Of a stretch of 64,000 bases of DNA, positions 24,878 through 34,146 are shown piece after piece. The notes beneath the pieces were generated by a model. That model was not told the DNA's origin and did no database searches. It worked only from the letters and a program-made list of their open reading frames with translations. Source of the stretch: CAADGY01 sp900696665 (GTDB lineage Bacteria > Acidobacteriota > Terriglobia > Bryobacterales > Bryobacteraceae); contig JAPSFM010000001.1 in NCBI GenBank assembly GCA_035063885.1, positions 97,315 to 161,314 of the forward strand. The letters run 5' to 3'. Each line of letters starts with the position of its first letter. The first letter of the stretch is position 1. The translations under genes and the position numbers were made by a program.

Positions 24878-26356
24878 TTACGAAAGCTTTTTTCTGAGCA
24901 ATTCGTTTACGGCCCCCGGATTGGCCTGCCCCTTGGAAGCTTTCATCACCTGGCCGATCAGGAAGCCGAGAACGGTTGTCTTGCCGCCTTTGTACTGATC
25001 CACCTGTTTGGGATGGTTGGCGATCACCTCGTCCACCATCCTGTCCAGCACTCCGGTGTCGCTGACCTGCCGCAAGCCCTCGCGATCGATGATGGCTCTC
25101 GCAGATTCTCCCGTAGCGAACATTTTCTGGAAGATCTCCTTGGCCAGTCTGCCGGAGATTTCGCCGCTGGCGATCAGGTCCACCAGTTCGGCGAGGTTCG
25201 CCGCGCTTACGGGTGACTCTGAGATCTCCTTCCCCTCAGACTTAAGGGCGCCCATCAAGTCGCCCATTACCCAGTTGCCCGCTGCCTTTGGATCTCTGGA
25301 CTTCGACGCAGCTTCTTCATAGTAATCGCTCAGTGCGCGGGTGGAGGTGAGCACCTGGACGTCATATTCGCGGATGCCGTATTCCGCGAGGAACCGTTCC
25401 CGCCGGCGATTGGGCAACTCCGGCATTTCTGACTCTACACGGCTGAGCCAATCCTGGCTGATTCTCAGTGGCGCCAGGTCCGGTTCCGGGAAGTAGCGGT
25501 AATCGTGCGCGTGTTCCTTGCTGCGCATGCCCGCAGTCTCGCCCGTATCAGGATTAAAGAGGCGCGTCTCCTGCTCCACGCTGCCGCCGCTTTCGATCAA
25601 CGCGATCTGCCGGGCGATCTCGTAGTCGAGAGCCATCTTCAAGAACCGGAAAGAGTTCAGGTTCTTCACTTCGGCTTTAGTGCCGAATTGCGGGGCACCG
25701 TGACGGCGCACGGAAACATTCGCGTCGCAGCGAAGATGCCCCTTTTCCATGTCGCAGGTTGAGACCTCCACCCACTGCAAGAGGTGTTTGAGTTCGGTCA
25801 AGAAGGCGTGGGCTTCCTCGGAACTGCGCATGTCTGGTTCGCTGACGATTTCGATCAGGGGCGTGCCGCAACGGTTCAAATCGACGTAAGTGTAGCGGTC
25901 GGAATCGCGGAAACCCTCGTGGATGCTCTTGCCCGCATCATCTTCCATGTGTACGCGTGTGATGCCAATCCGCTTCGCGTTGCCGTCCACAACAATTTCG
26001 ACAGAGCCGTTTTCGGCTACCGGCTGGTCGTATTGCGAGATCTGATAGCCCTTGGGCAGGTCCGGATAAAAGTAATTCTTCCGGGCAAAACGCGAAACCG
26101 GCCGTACCTGGCAATTCAGGGCGAGTGCCGCACGGATCGCCATTTCGACAGACTGCCGGCTCAAGACCGGCAAGGCCCCCGGCAACCCCAGGCAAACGGG
26201 GCAAACATTCGTGTTCGGGGGGGCACCGAAACTGGTGGGGCAACCGCAAAAGATCTTCGTCTGTGTCGCCAGTTGAACGTGGACTTCCAATCCAATGACC
26301 GGCTCATATTTGGCTACGACTTCCGGCGGCGGAAGCACCAGCGTACTGGAGGACAT
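24878..26356 (-). CDS. gatB: Aspartyl/glutamyl-tRNA(Asn/Gln) amidotransferase subunit B
   Basis: A 492-residue GatB, slightly longer than the usual about 475. It shows the N-terminal YEPVIGLEVHVQL and the zinc-site cysteines in FCGCPT and CPVCLGLPGALP, then RKNYFYPDLPKGYQISQYD, and ends with the helical GatB/YqeY-type C-domain (ETTVLGFLIGQVMK-like segment, PGAVNELL). It converts Glu-tRNA(Gln) or Asp-tRNA(Asn) to the amides with GatA and GatC, neither of which is in the window. Start is ATG at 26356. It lies 41 bp downstream of the AAA ATPase gene on the same strand and may be co-transcribed with it. Confidence 0.97.
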   Translation of the reverse strand: MSSSTLVLPPPEVVAKYEPVIGLEVHVQLATQTKIFCGCPTSFGAPPNTNVCPVCLGLPGALPVLSRQSVEMAIRAALALNCQVRPVSRFARKNYFYPDLPKGYQISQYDQPVAENGSVEIVVDGNAKRIGITRVHMEDDAGKSIHEGFRDSDRYTYVDLNRCGTPLIEIVSEPDMRSSEEAHAFLTELKHLLQWVEVSTCDMEKGHLRCDANVSVRRHGAPQFGTKAEVKNLNSFRFLKMALDYEIARQIALIESGGSVEQETRLFNPDTGETAGMRSKEHAHDYRYFPEPDLAPLRISQDWLSRVESEMPELPNRRRERFLAEYGIREYDVQVLTSTRALSDYYEEAASKSRDPKAAGNWVMGDLMGALKSEGKEISESPVSAANLAELVDLIASGEISGRLAKEIFQKMFATGESARAIIDREGLRQVSDTGVLDRMVDEVIANHPKQVDQYKGGKTTVLGFLIGQVMKASKGQANPGAVNELLRKKLS

Positions 26357-26397
26357 TCCTACATTATAATTGCCGGACCGGTCCAGACCTTCCCCGC

Positions 26398-27666
26398 CTA
26401 CACTTCTTCGGTCTTGGCGAAATACATCCCGGCTGCGCGTTCAAGTTCCTTACGATTGACCTGAACCGGCCTTTTTTCGTATTTTGCGACGGCTTCGAGG
26501 ATGTTACAGATATCCAGCGGAAAGCAGGCTCGCAGTTCCGTCCTGCCCTCCCGTAGAGAAAGCTCGCGTAGAAACGCAGCGCTGTCTTCTTCGCAGGGAA
26601 CGCGTCTGCTAGTGGTTACACGCCGGAAAATCTCATCGAAAACCTCTCCCGCAACCGGCTCGACGTAAATCTTGTTCTGGATGCGCCGGAGAAAGGCCTC
26701 GTCCGCCAGGTCATGCGGGTCCAGATTTGTCGAAAATACTACCTGCACCTCGAAAGGAATCTGAAATTTCACACCGTAGCGCAGTGTCAGATAGTCGACG
26801 CGGCGGTCCAATGGAACGATCCACCTGTTCAGCAGGTCACGAGGAGACATCAGTTGGCGGCCAAAGTCGTCGATGATCAACAGCCCGTTGTTCGCCTTCA
26901 TCTGGAGCGGTGCGGCATAGATACCGGAAACACTATCCAGGTGAAGTTCCAACATACTGGGGACCAGTTCTCCGCCCACGGAAATACACGGGCGGCGGCA
27001 GACCACCCATCTGGGATCGATATCCGGATCCATGAACTCCAGACTCTCATGGACCACCGGGTCATAGACGCCGACAATTTGACCGTCCACTTCGATCGCA
27101 TGAGGGATCAGCACCGCGTCCTGATATACGCGCAACATGCGTTCGGCTATGCTGGTTTTCCCATTGCCGCTCGGTCCGTAGAGGAAGATCCCGCGCTGGG
27201 AAATCAGCGCCGGACCCAGTTGATCCAGCACCCGGTCTGTCAGCACCAGGTCGTTGAACGCCCGGCGTATGCTTCTACGGTCCAATTCCACTTTCGCCGC
27301 CTGTGCCTTGGTTCCCACGTGATAGCCGGCTAGAGGAACCGGGCATGCGCTGGCGTACTGGTTGATCTGAAAGCGATCCGCGGCCAGTGTACGTCCGGCG
27401 CCGGACAGTACAAACTGGTAGTCGTTGCCGATCATACCCTTGATTTCGATGAGCTGTTGCTGCCGCAACTGCCGGAAGACCATTTCGATAATAGCCGGCG
27501 AAAGCTTCAAGGCGCCGCTCAGCGCACCTAGTGTGGCAGAGCCCTGCAACATAGTGCGCTTCAGTACCAGGTCCGTTACAAGCGTCTGCGAAACTCCAGC
27601 TTCTTCAAAGGTTTGGGGTGCCTTCGGCCGGAATTGAGTGCCGAGTGCCGGGACGGTTGCCGCCAT
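26398..27666 (-). CDS. AAA-type ATPase with N-terminal winged helix
   Basis: A 422-residue cytoplasmic protein. Residues about 30-95 look like a winged-helix fold (ALKLSPAIIEMVFRQLRQQQ). The ATPase core has Walker A GPSGNGKT at 164-171, Walker B LLIIDD at 262-267, and a sensor-1-like VVFSTN ending at Asn314. An Arg-rich helix (FLRRIQ) follows, plausibly the arginine finger. No transmembrane segment or receiver is present. ATG at 27666 is the start. It is divergent from a secretin-like gene, so a role in secretion or pilus biogenesis is possible but not shown. Its function otherwise is unknown. Confidence 0.8.
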   Translation of the reverse strand: MAATVPALGTQFRPKAPQTFEEAGVSQTLVTDLVLKRTMLQGSATLGALSGALKLSPAIIEMVFRQLRQQQLIEIKGMIGNDYQFVLSGAGRTLAADRFQINQYASACPVPLAGYHVGTKAQAAKVELDRRSIRRAFNDLVLTDRVLDQLGPALISQRGIFLYGPSGNGKTSIAERMLRVYQDAVLIPHAIEVDGQIVGVYDPVVHESLEFMDPDIDPRWVVCRRPCISVGGELVPSMLELHLDSVSGIYAAPLQMKANNGLLIIDDFGRQLMSPRDLLNRWIVPLDRRVDYLTLRYGVKFQIPFEVQVVFSTNLDPHDLADEAFLRRIQNKIYVEPVAGEVFDEIFRRVTTSRRVPCEEDSAAFLRELSLREGRTELRACFPLDICNILEAVAKYEKRPVQVNRKELERAAGMYFAKTEEV

Positions 27667-27735
27667 ACATCCTTAATCGGCTCACGCCGCCCGAAAGTTT
27701 ATGCACGCCGGACCGAATTCCTTCGTCATTCGGTT

Positions 27736-29340
27736 TTGGGGTTACTCCGTCTACTCATTTGCCTGCTCCTGGCCGGAACAGCAATGGCGCAATCCGCCCG
27801 GGATCTCTATCGCCAAGGCCGGAAAGCCGAAGAGCGGGGTGAACTGGCGCGCGCGTATCTGCTCTACGCTGCCGCCGCCGCCGTGGACCCGGGAAACCGG
27901 GGGTATTGGGCTCGCAGCCAGGCTCTGCGAACCAAGGCCGTGCTCGAGTCTTCACCGGTAGCCGCGAGCATGGACACCAGTCTCACGAATCTCCCTGACC
28001 CGGAGCAAGACGATGCGGACGCGCTGCTTGGAAACCTGACCGATTTGGAACTGAAGGAAGCCCGGAAACTGTTGCCGCCACCGGAGTTACGTCCCGCCTT
28101 GACGCGTACCGATTTCGATTTGAAGCTCGATTCCAAACAACTCTTCGAAAAGGTAGCGGCAGCCTACGGCCTTGACGTCGTTTTCGATGGCGACTTCAAA
28201 CCGTCTCCGCCCATCCGGTTCACGCTTCAGAATGCCGGTTTCCGGGAGGCTCTGCGCGCGCTCGAAGCCGCCAGCGCATCCTTTATCGTTCCCATCAGCG
28301 AACGGCTCTTTCTCGCTGTGAACGATAATCCGCAGAAGCGGGCCGCGGTCGAGCCGGCGGTTGCCGCTATCATTCCTATTCCGGAACCGGTCAGTATCCA
28401 GGAGGCGCAGGAGTTGGCTCGCGCCGTGCAGCAGACCATGGAAATTCCCAAGTTCGTGATCGATTCGCAGCGGCGTATCGTGGTGATGCGCGATCGCGTT
28501 TCGAAGATCCAGCCCGCACAGGCGCTTTTCCACCAGATGCTGGCCGCGCCGGGACAGGTCTCCGTGGAGGTGGAATTTCTCGAAGTCAACAAGTCTTCGT
28601 CGCTCAGCTACGGCCTGAATCTTCAGCGGGCGTTTCCTCTTGCCGCCTTTGGCAAGCTATGGAATTCGAAACCCTCTATTCCGAGTGGATTCAAGCGGTT
28701 CCTCACGTTCGGCGGAGGAAAGACACTGTTTGGGATCGGGATCACCGATCCGGAGATCTTTGCCAGTATGAGCAAGTTCAACTCTCAGACGCTGCTGCTC
28801 TCAGAAATTCGCAGCGTGGATGGACAGCCGGCTTCGCTGCACATCGGTGATAAGTATCCGATCATCACCGGAGGGTATTACGGCGATACCAGCGGCACGG
28901 GCCAAGTTTATACCCCTCCTCCGACGTTCAACTTCGAAGACCTGGGAGTGGAGATTAAAATCACTCCTCATGTACACGGAGCGGCCGAAGTTTCGCTCGA
29001 ACTGGAAGCGGAATACAAGGTTCTGACCGGTGAAACCCTGAATGCCATTCCGGTGATTTCCACACGCCGGTTTGTTTCGACCGTACGGTTAAAGGCCGGC
29101 GAATGGGCCGTGGTAGGCGGTTTGTTAAACTCCTCCGAAGCGAAAACCATCACAGGTCTGGCCGGTTTGTCCAGTATTCCGATTCTGGGTCCGCTGGTAC
29201 GCCAGAACACCCACGACAAAACCGCGAATGAAGTCCTGCTGGTTCTGAAACCAAAGCTGCTCACGCTGCCACCGCGCGAAGTAATTGCCACCAGGTCATT
29301 CTGGGTGGGCACCGACACCCGGCCCATCGCTCCAATTTAG
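27736..29340 (+). CDS. Secretin-family outer-membrane protein (GspD/PilQ-like)
   Basis: A secreted protein of about 534 residues. The N-terminal part, after a signal peptide (LLICLLLAGTAMAQ), has a TPR-like stretch (ARDLYRQGRKAEERGELARAYLLYAAAAA), then secretin N-domains (DVVFDGDF, FREALRALEAAS, RIVVMRD), and the secretin core with VEVEFLEVNKSSSLSYGLN, FNFEDLGVEIKITPHVH and KAGEWAVVGGLL. The C-terminal LGPLVRQ-type end is present. It could be the outer-membrane pore of a type II or IV pilus-like system, but no other components are seen here. The start is uncertain: I use TTG at 27736; another TTG at 27634 would extend into the divergent ATPase gene. Confidence 0.85.
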   Translation: MGLLRLLICLLLAGTAMAQSARDLYRQGRKAEERGELARAYLLYAAAAAVDPGNRGYWARSQALRTKAVLESSPVAASMDTSLTNLPDPEQDDADALLGNLTDLELKEARKLLPPPELRPALTRTDFDLKLDSKQLFEKVAAAYGLDVVFDGDFKPSPPIRFTLQNAGFREALRALEAASASFIVPISERLFLAVNDNPQKRAAVEPAVAAIIPIPEPVSIQEAQELARAVQQTMEIPKFVIDSQRRIVVMRDRVSKIQPAQALFHQMLAAPGQVSVEVEFLEVNKSSSLSYGLNLQRAFPLAAFGKLWNSKPSIPSGFKRFLTFGGGKTLFGIGITDPEIFASMSKFNSQTLLLSEIRSVDGQPASLHIGDKYPIITGGYYGDTSGTGQVYTPPPTFNFEDLGVEIKITPHVHGAAEVSLELEAEYKVLTGETLNAIPVISTRRFVSTVRLKAGEWAVVGGLLNSSEAKTITGLAGLSSIPILGPLVRQNTHDKTANEVLLVLKPKLLTLPPREVIATRSFWVGTDTRPIAPI

Positions 29341-29373
29341 AGCCGTTGCATCGGTTCTGATATTCTCAAGTCG

Positions 29374-30435
29374 ATGTCGAAAATGTTGGACGAGATCCGC
29401 CAGCAGCCTTCCGCGCTGGAGCGGACGCTTAAGACGGAGTTGCCGCGCGCGGAGCGGTTTCGAAAGAGGCTGATTGAAAACCCCCCACGATTCATCGTCC
29501 TGGCAGCGCGTGGCACGTCAGATAACGCGGCGTTATTTGGCCGCTACCTGATCGAAATCACGACGGGTGTTCCCGTTTCGCTGGCCGCGCCCTCCATTCT
29601 GACTTTGTACAACGCCTCCGTTTCACTCGAAGACGCGCTGGTGGTCGCGATCTCGCAATCCGGTGAATCGACCGACACAAATTTTGTCCTGGAGCGTGCG
29701 AAGGCCTCGGGAGCGGTGACTGTCGGCATAACCAATGAGGCCAACAGCACCACGGCCAACATGGCGGATCACGTTTTTCTGGTTCGCGCCGGCAAAGAGA
29801 AGAGTGTAGCCGCGACCAAGACTTACACCGGGCAGTTATTGTCGATGTATCTGCTGGCCTACGCCCTGGGAGCGCCCATCCGGCCGGACTCGCTGAAACG
29901 CATTCCTGAATGGGCTCACGCAGCCCTGAAATTGGAACCGGAGATCGCTGCGCGCGCAGGACGTTACCGGTTCATGGATCATGCGGTCGTTGTGGGTCGC
30001 GGCCTCAATTATTCGAACGCCTTCGAGTTCGCCCTCAAGATGATGGAAACCTGTTACGTGGTGGCGGAGCGGTTCTCCTCGGCCGATTTTCTACACGGAC
30101 CTATCGCGATGGTGGAGCCGTCGTTCCCAATGTTCCTTTTTGCTCCGCCGGGCGTCACCTGGCCTTCGATACAGGAGATGTTACAGAAGCTGGAGAGTCT
30201 GAAGGCCGAGACCCTGGTTATCACGGATAAGAGCAACCACGCCGCCTTGACCGTTGCAAAGCACGTGGTCGCGGTGCCGGTAAAGCTGGCGCAGAAAGGT
30301 GAAGCGGTAGAGGAGATCTATACTCCCATTCCGTATATCATCCCGGCGCAGTTATTCGCCGCGCATCTGGCGGCCGAGAAGGGGCTCGATCCCGATAAAC
30401 CGCGCACGCTTCAAAAAGTGACCCGGACCCTGTAG
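29374..30435 (+). CDS. Two-domain SIS sugar isomerase (GlmS isomerase-type)
   Basis: A 353-residue protein with two SIS modules: the first with FIVLAARGTSDNAALFGRYL and ALVVAISQSGESTD, the second with VVVGRGLNYSNAFEFALKMMET and FLHGPIAMVEPSFPM. It corresponds to the isomerase half of glucosamine-6-phosphate synthase without the glutaminase domain, so it may be an AgaS/FrlB- or NagB-like deaminase or isomerase acting on phosphorylated amino sugars. A GH20 hexosaminidase elsewhere in the window (47841) would supply N-acetyl amino sugars, but there is no operon link. ATG at 29374 follows the secretin stop by 33 bp. Confidence 0.93.
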   Translation: MSKMLDEIRQQPSALERTLKTELPRAERFRKRLIENPPRFIVLAARGTSDNAALFGRYLIEITTGVPVSLAAPSILTLYNASVSLEDALVVAISQSGESTDTNFVLERAKASGAVTVGITNEANSTTANMADHVFLVRAGKEKSVAATKTYTGQLLSMYLLAYALGAPIRPDSLKRIPEWAHAALKLEPEIAARAGRYRFMDHAVVVGRGLNYSNAFEFALKMMETCYVVAERFSSADFLHGPIAMVEPSFPMFLFAPPGVTWPSIQEMLQKLESLKAETLVITDKSNHAALTVAKHVVAVPVKLAQKGEAVEEIYTPIPYIIPAQLFAAHLAAEKGLDPDKPRTLQKVTRTL

Positions 30436-30462
30436 CATAGTTTCATCCGAAGAAGCGGTGAT

Positions 30463-30864
30463 ATGGAAACACATGTCAGAATACTTGGATATCTGTACCT
30501 GGTTTTCGGGTGCTTAGGCGTGCTGGGCGGCTTGGCTGCATTGGTGTTTTTTAGCGGCATAGCCGGGCTGGCCGGCATGGCGGAATCGGCTCCCGATGCA
30601 TGGGTGGCGGTTCCGATTCTCGGCGGAATCGGCGGAATCCTTTTCGTGATCGTGTTGCTGTTCAGCTTGCCGGCGGTCATCGCCGGAGCTGGTCTGCTTC
30701 AGTTCAAGAATTGGGCGCGTATTCTGGCAATCATCCTATCCGCGATCAACCTGTTGAACATGCCGTTCGGCACGGCACTGGGTGTCTACGGCCTGTGGAC
30801 ATTGCTGTCGAACGATACGGTACGCCTATTTCTGCCGCATCCGCTACCACCTTCGCGGCTCTGA
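30463..30864 (+). CDS. Small four-helix membrane protein
   Basis: A 133-residue protein with about four hydrophobic helices (GYLYLVFGCLGVLGGLAAL, AVPILGGIGGILFVIVLLF, ARILAIILSAINLLN) and few charged residues. I do not recognise a named family; the pattern resembles many small uncharacterised inner-membrane proteins. It begins 27 bp after the SIS gene and is likely co-transcribed. The convergent TPR gene ends 10 bp further on. Function unknown. Confidence 0.75.
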   Translation: METHVRILGYLYLVFGCLGVLGGLAALVFFSGIAGLAGMAESAPDAWVAVPILGGIGGILFVIVLLFSLPAVIAGAGLLQFKNWARILAIILSAINLLNMPFGTALGVYGLWTLLSNDTVRLFLPHPLPPSRL

Positions 30865-30874
30865 AAGCACCGCC

Positions 30875-32380
30875 TCAGCCGGGAAGCCTCATGCGGCTTA
30901 CAAGTTCGCGGACACGAGGGTGCGATCTTAGCTCGCCTATTTTTTCCATTCTAAGATAGATCATGCCGGCGGAGCGTTCCTGGTAGGCGCGCTCGAGTAA
31001 TTGAACGGCCCGCTCGGTGTGGCCCACCGCGGCGTGCAACAGCGCAAGATCGAAAGAAGACACATAACGAGTTCCGGCGAGATGTTCTACTTCGGATAGC
31101 GTGCGCCGTGCCTCGTCCATTTTTCCAGTGGTTGCGTAAACAGCTCCAAGCCTGGCAAGCGTGCGAGGCTCCGCCGCGCTCAATTCGTGGGCACGTTCGA
31201 AAGCCGCCGCTGCATCTTCCGCCCGCGACTGTGTATGGTAGGCGAGCGCGAGATTGATATAGGTTTTGGCGCAAGTGGGATCGATTTCCAGAGCCTTGTG
31301 GATCTGGTTCAACGCGGCATTCCGGTCGCCGCGTGCCGAGTAAACGAAAGCCATGTTCAAGCTTGACAGTTGGGCCGTGGGGTTGAGCCGGTAGGCGGTC
31401 TCAAGTTCCGGCAAGGCCTCCGCCTGACGGCCTTGGTCTCGCAGAAACATTCCGTACCAAAGATGGGCGGCCGACAGTTGCGGGTTCAATTCGATCGCTC
31501 GCCGGTAACTGCGCTCGGCCTCGTTCCAGTTCCAGTCGTAAGCCTCCAGAATTGCGCCCAGCGAGACATGGGCTTCGGCGAGGTTGGGATCGAGTTCAAG
31601 CGCTCTAAGTGCAGCCGTTCGAGCCTTCGGCATTGCCTCGGAAGGGGGTATCTCTCCAAACTGAGCCAGCACATTATGCGCGTCCGCAAGACCGGTGTAA
31701 GCCAGCGCGTAGTCCGGGTCCCGCATAATAGCGTTCTCGAAATACGAGATGCTCCTTTTCAGCATTGCGGTTGTCATCCGCTCATACAGGTAAAGACCCT
31801 GAAGATAGGAAGTGCGCGCGTCCGGGTCGACAGGCGAATGGAAGCCGAGAGACAGTTCACGGGGCATTGGAAACACCGTACGGCCCGATACCATCGGAAG
31901 TCCGCCGCGGGAATAGAGCAGCAGGCTGGCGATTACCGCGGCGACAGTCATCGCGGCGATCCAGAGCCACTTCATGCGAGGCCGCGGTGCTACGGACACG
32001 GAGACGGGCTCCTGCAACACCGGGGCAAGGGTGAAAGATGGCAAGTAAGCGCCCTTGGGTAACTCGATGATCATTGGATCCAGTCTTCCTTCGGACTCGT
32101 AGTACTGTTTCAACTTAGAGCGCAGATTACGTGCCTGAACCCGGACGATTGGATCGATGCGGGGGTCATACGCTTCACCGCGGCCAAAAACCATGGTGCC
32201 CAGCGTATACTCCTTGAGTTGATTTCCGTGGCCACGGAGCGTTTCCTCAACCACGTAGCGCAATAGTTTTCTGAGACTGGCGGATCCACTTAGAACGGAG
32301 CTCGCCAGCAGCCGTTCCAACTGCATGCACACAGCCTCGACACTTACTCCAGTGGTGGCGAAAGCAGTGTCTTCCGGCAT
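30875..32380 (-). CDS. TPR protein with N-terminal winged-helix-like domain and TM segment
   Basis: A protein of about 501 residues. The N-terminal part carries the motif LKEYTLGTMVFGRGEAYDPRIDPIVRVQARNLRSKL, common in acidobacterial regulators and adenylate-cyclase-like proteins (shown here only in short fragments: LKEYTLGTMVFGRG, DPIVRVQARNLRSKL). A single hydrophobic helix (LWIAAMTVAAVIASLLLY) follows, then five or more tetratricopeptide repeats (for example GLADAHNVLAQFGEIP, SLGAILEAYDWNWNEAE, YTGLADAH). It is probably membrane-anchored with a large periplasmic or extracytoplasmic TPR part. I chose ATG 32380 because AGAGGG lies upstream; an earlier ATG at 32416 would add 12 residues. Its partner is unknown. 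Confidence 0.85.
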   Translation of the reverse strand: MPEDTAFATTGVSVEAVCMQLERLLASSVLSGSASLRKLLRYVVEETLRGHGNQLKEYTLGTMVFGRGEAYDPRIDPIVRVQARNLRSKLKQYYESEGRLDPMIIELPKGAYLPSFTLAPVLQEPVSVSVAPRPRMKWLWIAAMTVAAVIASLLLYSRGGLPMVSGRTVFPMPRELSLGFHSPVDPDARTSYLQGLYLYERMTTAMLKRSISYFENAIMRDPDYALAYTGLADAHNVLAQFGEIPPSEAMPKARTAALRALELDPNLAEAHVSLGAILEAYDWNWNEAERSYRRAIELNPQLSAAHLWYGMFLRDQGRQAEALPELETAYRLNPTAQLSSLNMAFVYSARGDRNAALNQIHKALEIDPTCAKTYINLALAYHTQSRAEDAAAAFERAHELSAAEPRTLARLGAVYATTGKMDEARRTLSEVEHLAGTRYVSSFDLALLHAAVGHTERAVQLLERAYQERSAGMIYLRMEKIGELRSHPRVRELVSRMRLPG

Positions 32381-32522
32381 GAGAGTCCCTCTTACCCAGA
32401 AAGTAGTTCTTTCCATTTTAAGACGGTGACAGCCTGAAAAGGTTCGCCGTCTTTCCGCGGGATAAGATTAAGATGTCTCTAGCGGCTTCGGCGGAAGCGG
32501 GCCGGGTTGGGAAAGGATGGGT

Positions 32523-34067
32523 ATGAATCGCGCAATTTTGATCGTAATAGTCGTAGCAATGTGTGCCGGGACCGTCGTGCGGTCTCAGCCCTCCGGGCAC
32601 CGGAGCATTCCACTTGCTGAACTCCGGGACAAAATCGAGGGCGGGTGGGCAGGCCAGATGATCGGTGTCAGTTTCGGCGCTCCGACGGAGTTCCGGTATC
32701 TCGAAAAGATCATCGAGGGCGATCTGCCGCCATGGACGCCGGAGCGGATTTCGAATTCCTTGCGGCAGGACGATTTATACGTGGACATGACCTTCGCCAA
32801 GGTCATCGACGATAAGGGCCTGGACGCGACCACAGACGACTTCGGCGAGATGTTCCGGGATGCCAAGTATGCTTTGTGGCATGCCAACCTGGCCGCCCGC
32901 CGCGCGTTGAAACGGGGTGTGCCCGCCAGCAAATCCGGGACACCGGAATTTAACGCACACGCCAATGACATCGATTTTCAGATCGAGGCGGATTTTATCG
33001 GCCTGATGGCGCCCGGCATGCCGCAGTCCTCGAACGAGATCTGCTGGCGCGCGGGACGCGTTATGAACCACGGCGACGGAATTTACGGAGGAATGTTCGT
33101 CTCCGGCATGTATTCGGCGGCGTTCTTCGAGAACGATCCGCGAAGGATTGTCGAGGCGGGTCTGCGGACCATCCCTTCCCGAAGTCCCTACGCGATGCTC
33201 ATCTCCGACGTGCTCCGCTGGTCGAAGGAATATCCTCAGGATTGGAAAAAAGTGTGGCATCTGATCGAGGAGAAGTGGAACAAGCGGGAGCCATGTCCGG
33301 CGGGAGCCCTCAGGCCGTTCAATATCGATGCGAAACTGAACGGCGCTTACATCGCTCTCGGCATGCTGTACGGGAACGGCGACTTCGGCAAGACTATCGA
33401 GATCTCCACTCGCGCCGGGCAGGACTCAGACTGCAACCCCGCCAGTGCCGCCGGGATTCTCGGCGTGATGCTCGGATATAAAGCGATCCCGGAAGAATGG
33501 AAAGGCGGCATCCCCGCCATTGCGGATCAGAAGTTCAGCTACACCGATTTCACTTTCCGCACCATTTGCCGGAGTACCGAAAAGCAGGCGATCGCTCTTG
33601 CGGAGCGAAATGGCGGGAAGTTGGACGGTGAGAACCTCCTTATCAAGATCCAACAGCCCCGCGCCGCCAAGCTGGAAGTGTGGGACGACTACGGCTCGCC
33701 CGTTGAGCGTGTCGCCGTCTCGGACCCGCGCTGGCAGTGGAAAGGAAACTGGCGGGACGACAAGAGCATGAAGATGTCCGCTGAGAAGGGCGCCGAAGCC
33801 ACCATCGAGTTTGAGGGCACAGGCGCTATCGTCGTGGGACCGTATTTACCCAAGGGCGGCCGCGCGGATGTTTATCTCGACGGTAAGCTGCACAAGACGA
33901 TCGACGTGTACCCGGACGAGAACAGCCCCAAGGGCGACGAATCGGTGTGGCACGCCTTTAAACTGCGCAACCGTAAACACACTTTGCGGCTGGTAGTCCG
34001 GGGAGAACCTTACGGCGAATCGCAAGGCTCCGATATCGCTATCCATGACTTGGTTGTTTTTCGGTAA
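32523..34067 (+). CDS. Secreted ADP-ribosylglycohydrolase-family protein
   Basis: A protein of about 514 residues with a signal peptide (AILIVIVVAMCAGTVVRSQ). The ADP-ribosylglycohydrolase fold is seen in IEGGWAGQMIGVSFGAP, LRQDDLYVDMTFAKVI, and the metal-binding pattern ISTRAGQDSDCNPASAAGILG. In this family the Asp-rich clusters bind divalent metal and cleave ADP-ribose or related glycosidic bonds; export implies an extracellular or periplasmic substrate, which is not known. The C-terminal about 130 residues are beta-rich (WKGNWRDD, IVVGPYLPKGGRADVYLDGK) and look like a carbohydrate-binding-type module. It follows the divergent TPR gene. ATG at 32517 is an alternative start. Confidence 0.85.
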   Translation: MNRAILIVIVVAMCAGTVVRSQPSGHRSIPLAELRDKIEGGWAGQMIGVSFGAPTEFRYLEKIIEGDLPPWTPERISNSLRQDDLYVDMTFAKVIDDKGLDATTDDFGEMFRDAKYALWHANLAARRALKRGVPASKSGTPEFNAHANDIDFQIEADFIGLMAPGMPQSSNEICWRAGRVMNHGDGIYGGMFVSGMYSAAFFENDPRRIVEAGLRTIPSRSPYAMLISDVLRWSKEYPQDWKKVWHLIEEKWNKREPCPAGALRPFNIDAKLNGAYIALGMLYGNGDFGKTIEISTRAGQDSDCNPASAAGILGVMLGYKAIPEEWKGGIPAIADQKFSYTDFTFRTICRSTEKQAIALAERNGGKLDGENLLIKIQQPRAAKLEVWDDYGSPVERVAVSDPRWQWKGNWRDDKSMKMSAEKGAEATIEFEGTGAIVVGPYLPKGGRADVYLDGKLHKTIDVYPDENSPKGDESVWHAFKLRNRKHTLRLVVRGEPYGESQGSDIAIHDLVVFR

Positions 34068-34146
34068 TCAGGCCTTGACCCTATGTGGGACTAAGGCAAG
34101 AAAGCGCTAAAGATTTCCACGAGTCGTCCGATGGAAGTAGCGGACG

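Noticed and set aside
25784..26464. 226-residue plus-strand frame opposite gatB and the ATPase
   Set aside because: Shadow frame; gatB in the other strand shows all conserved segments.
31370..32062. 230-residue plus-strand frame opposite the TPR gene
   Set aside because: Overlaps a protein with clear repeats and a transmembrane helix on the other strand.
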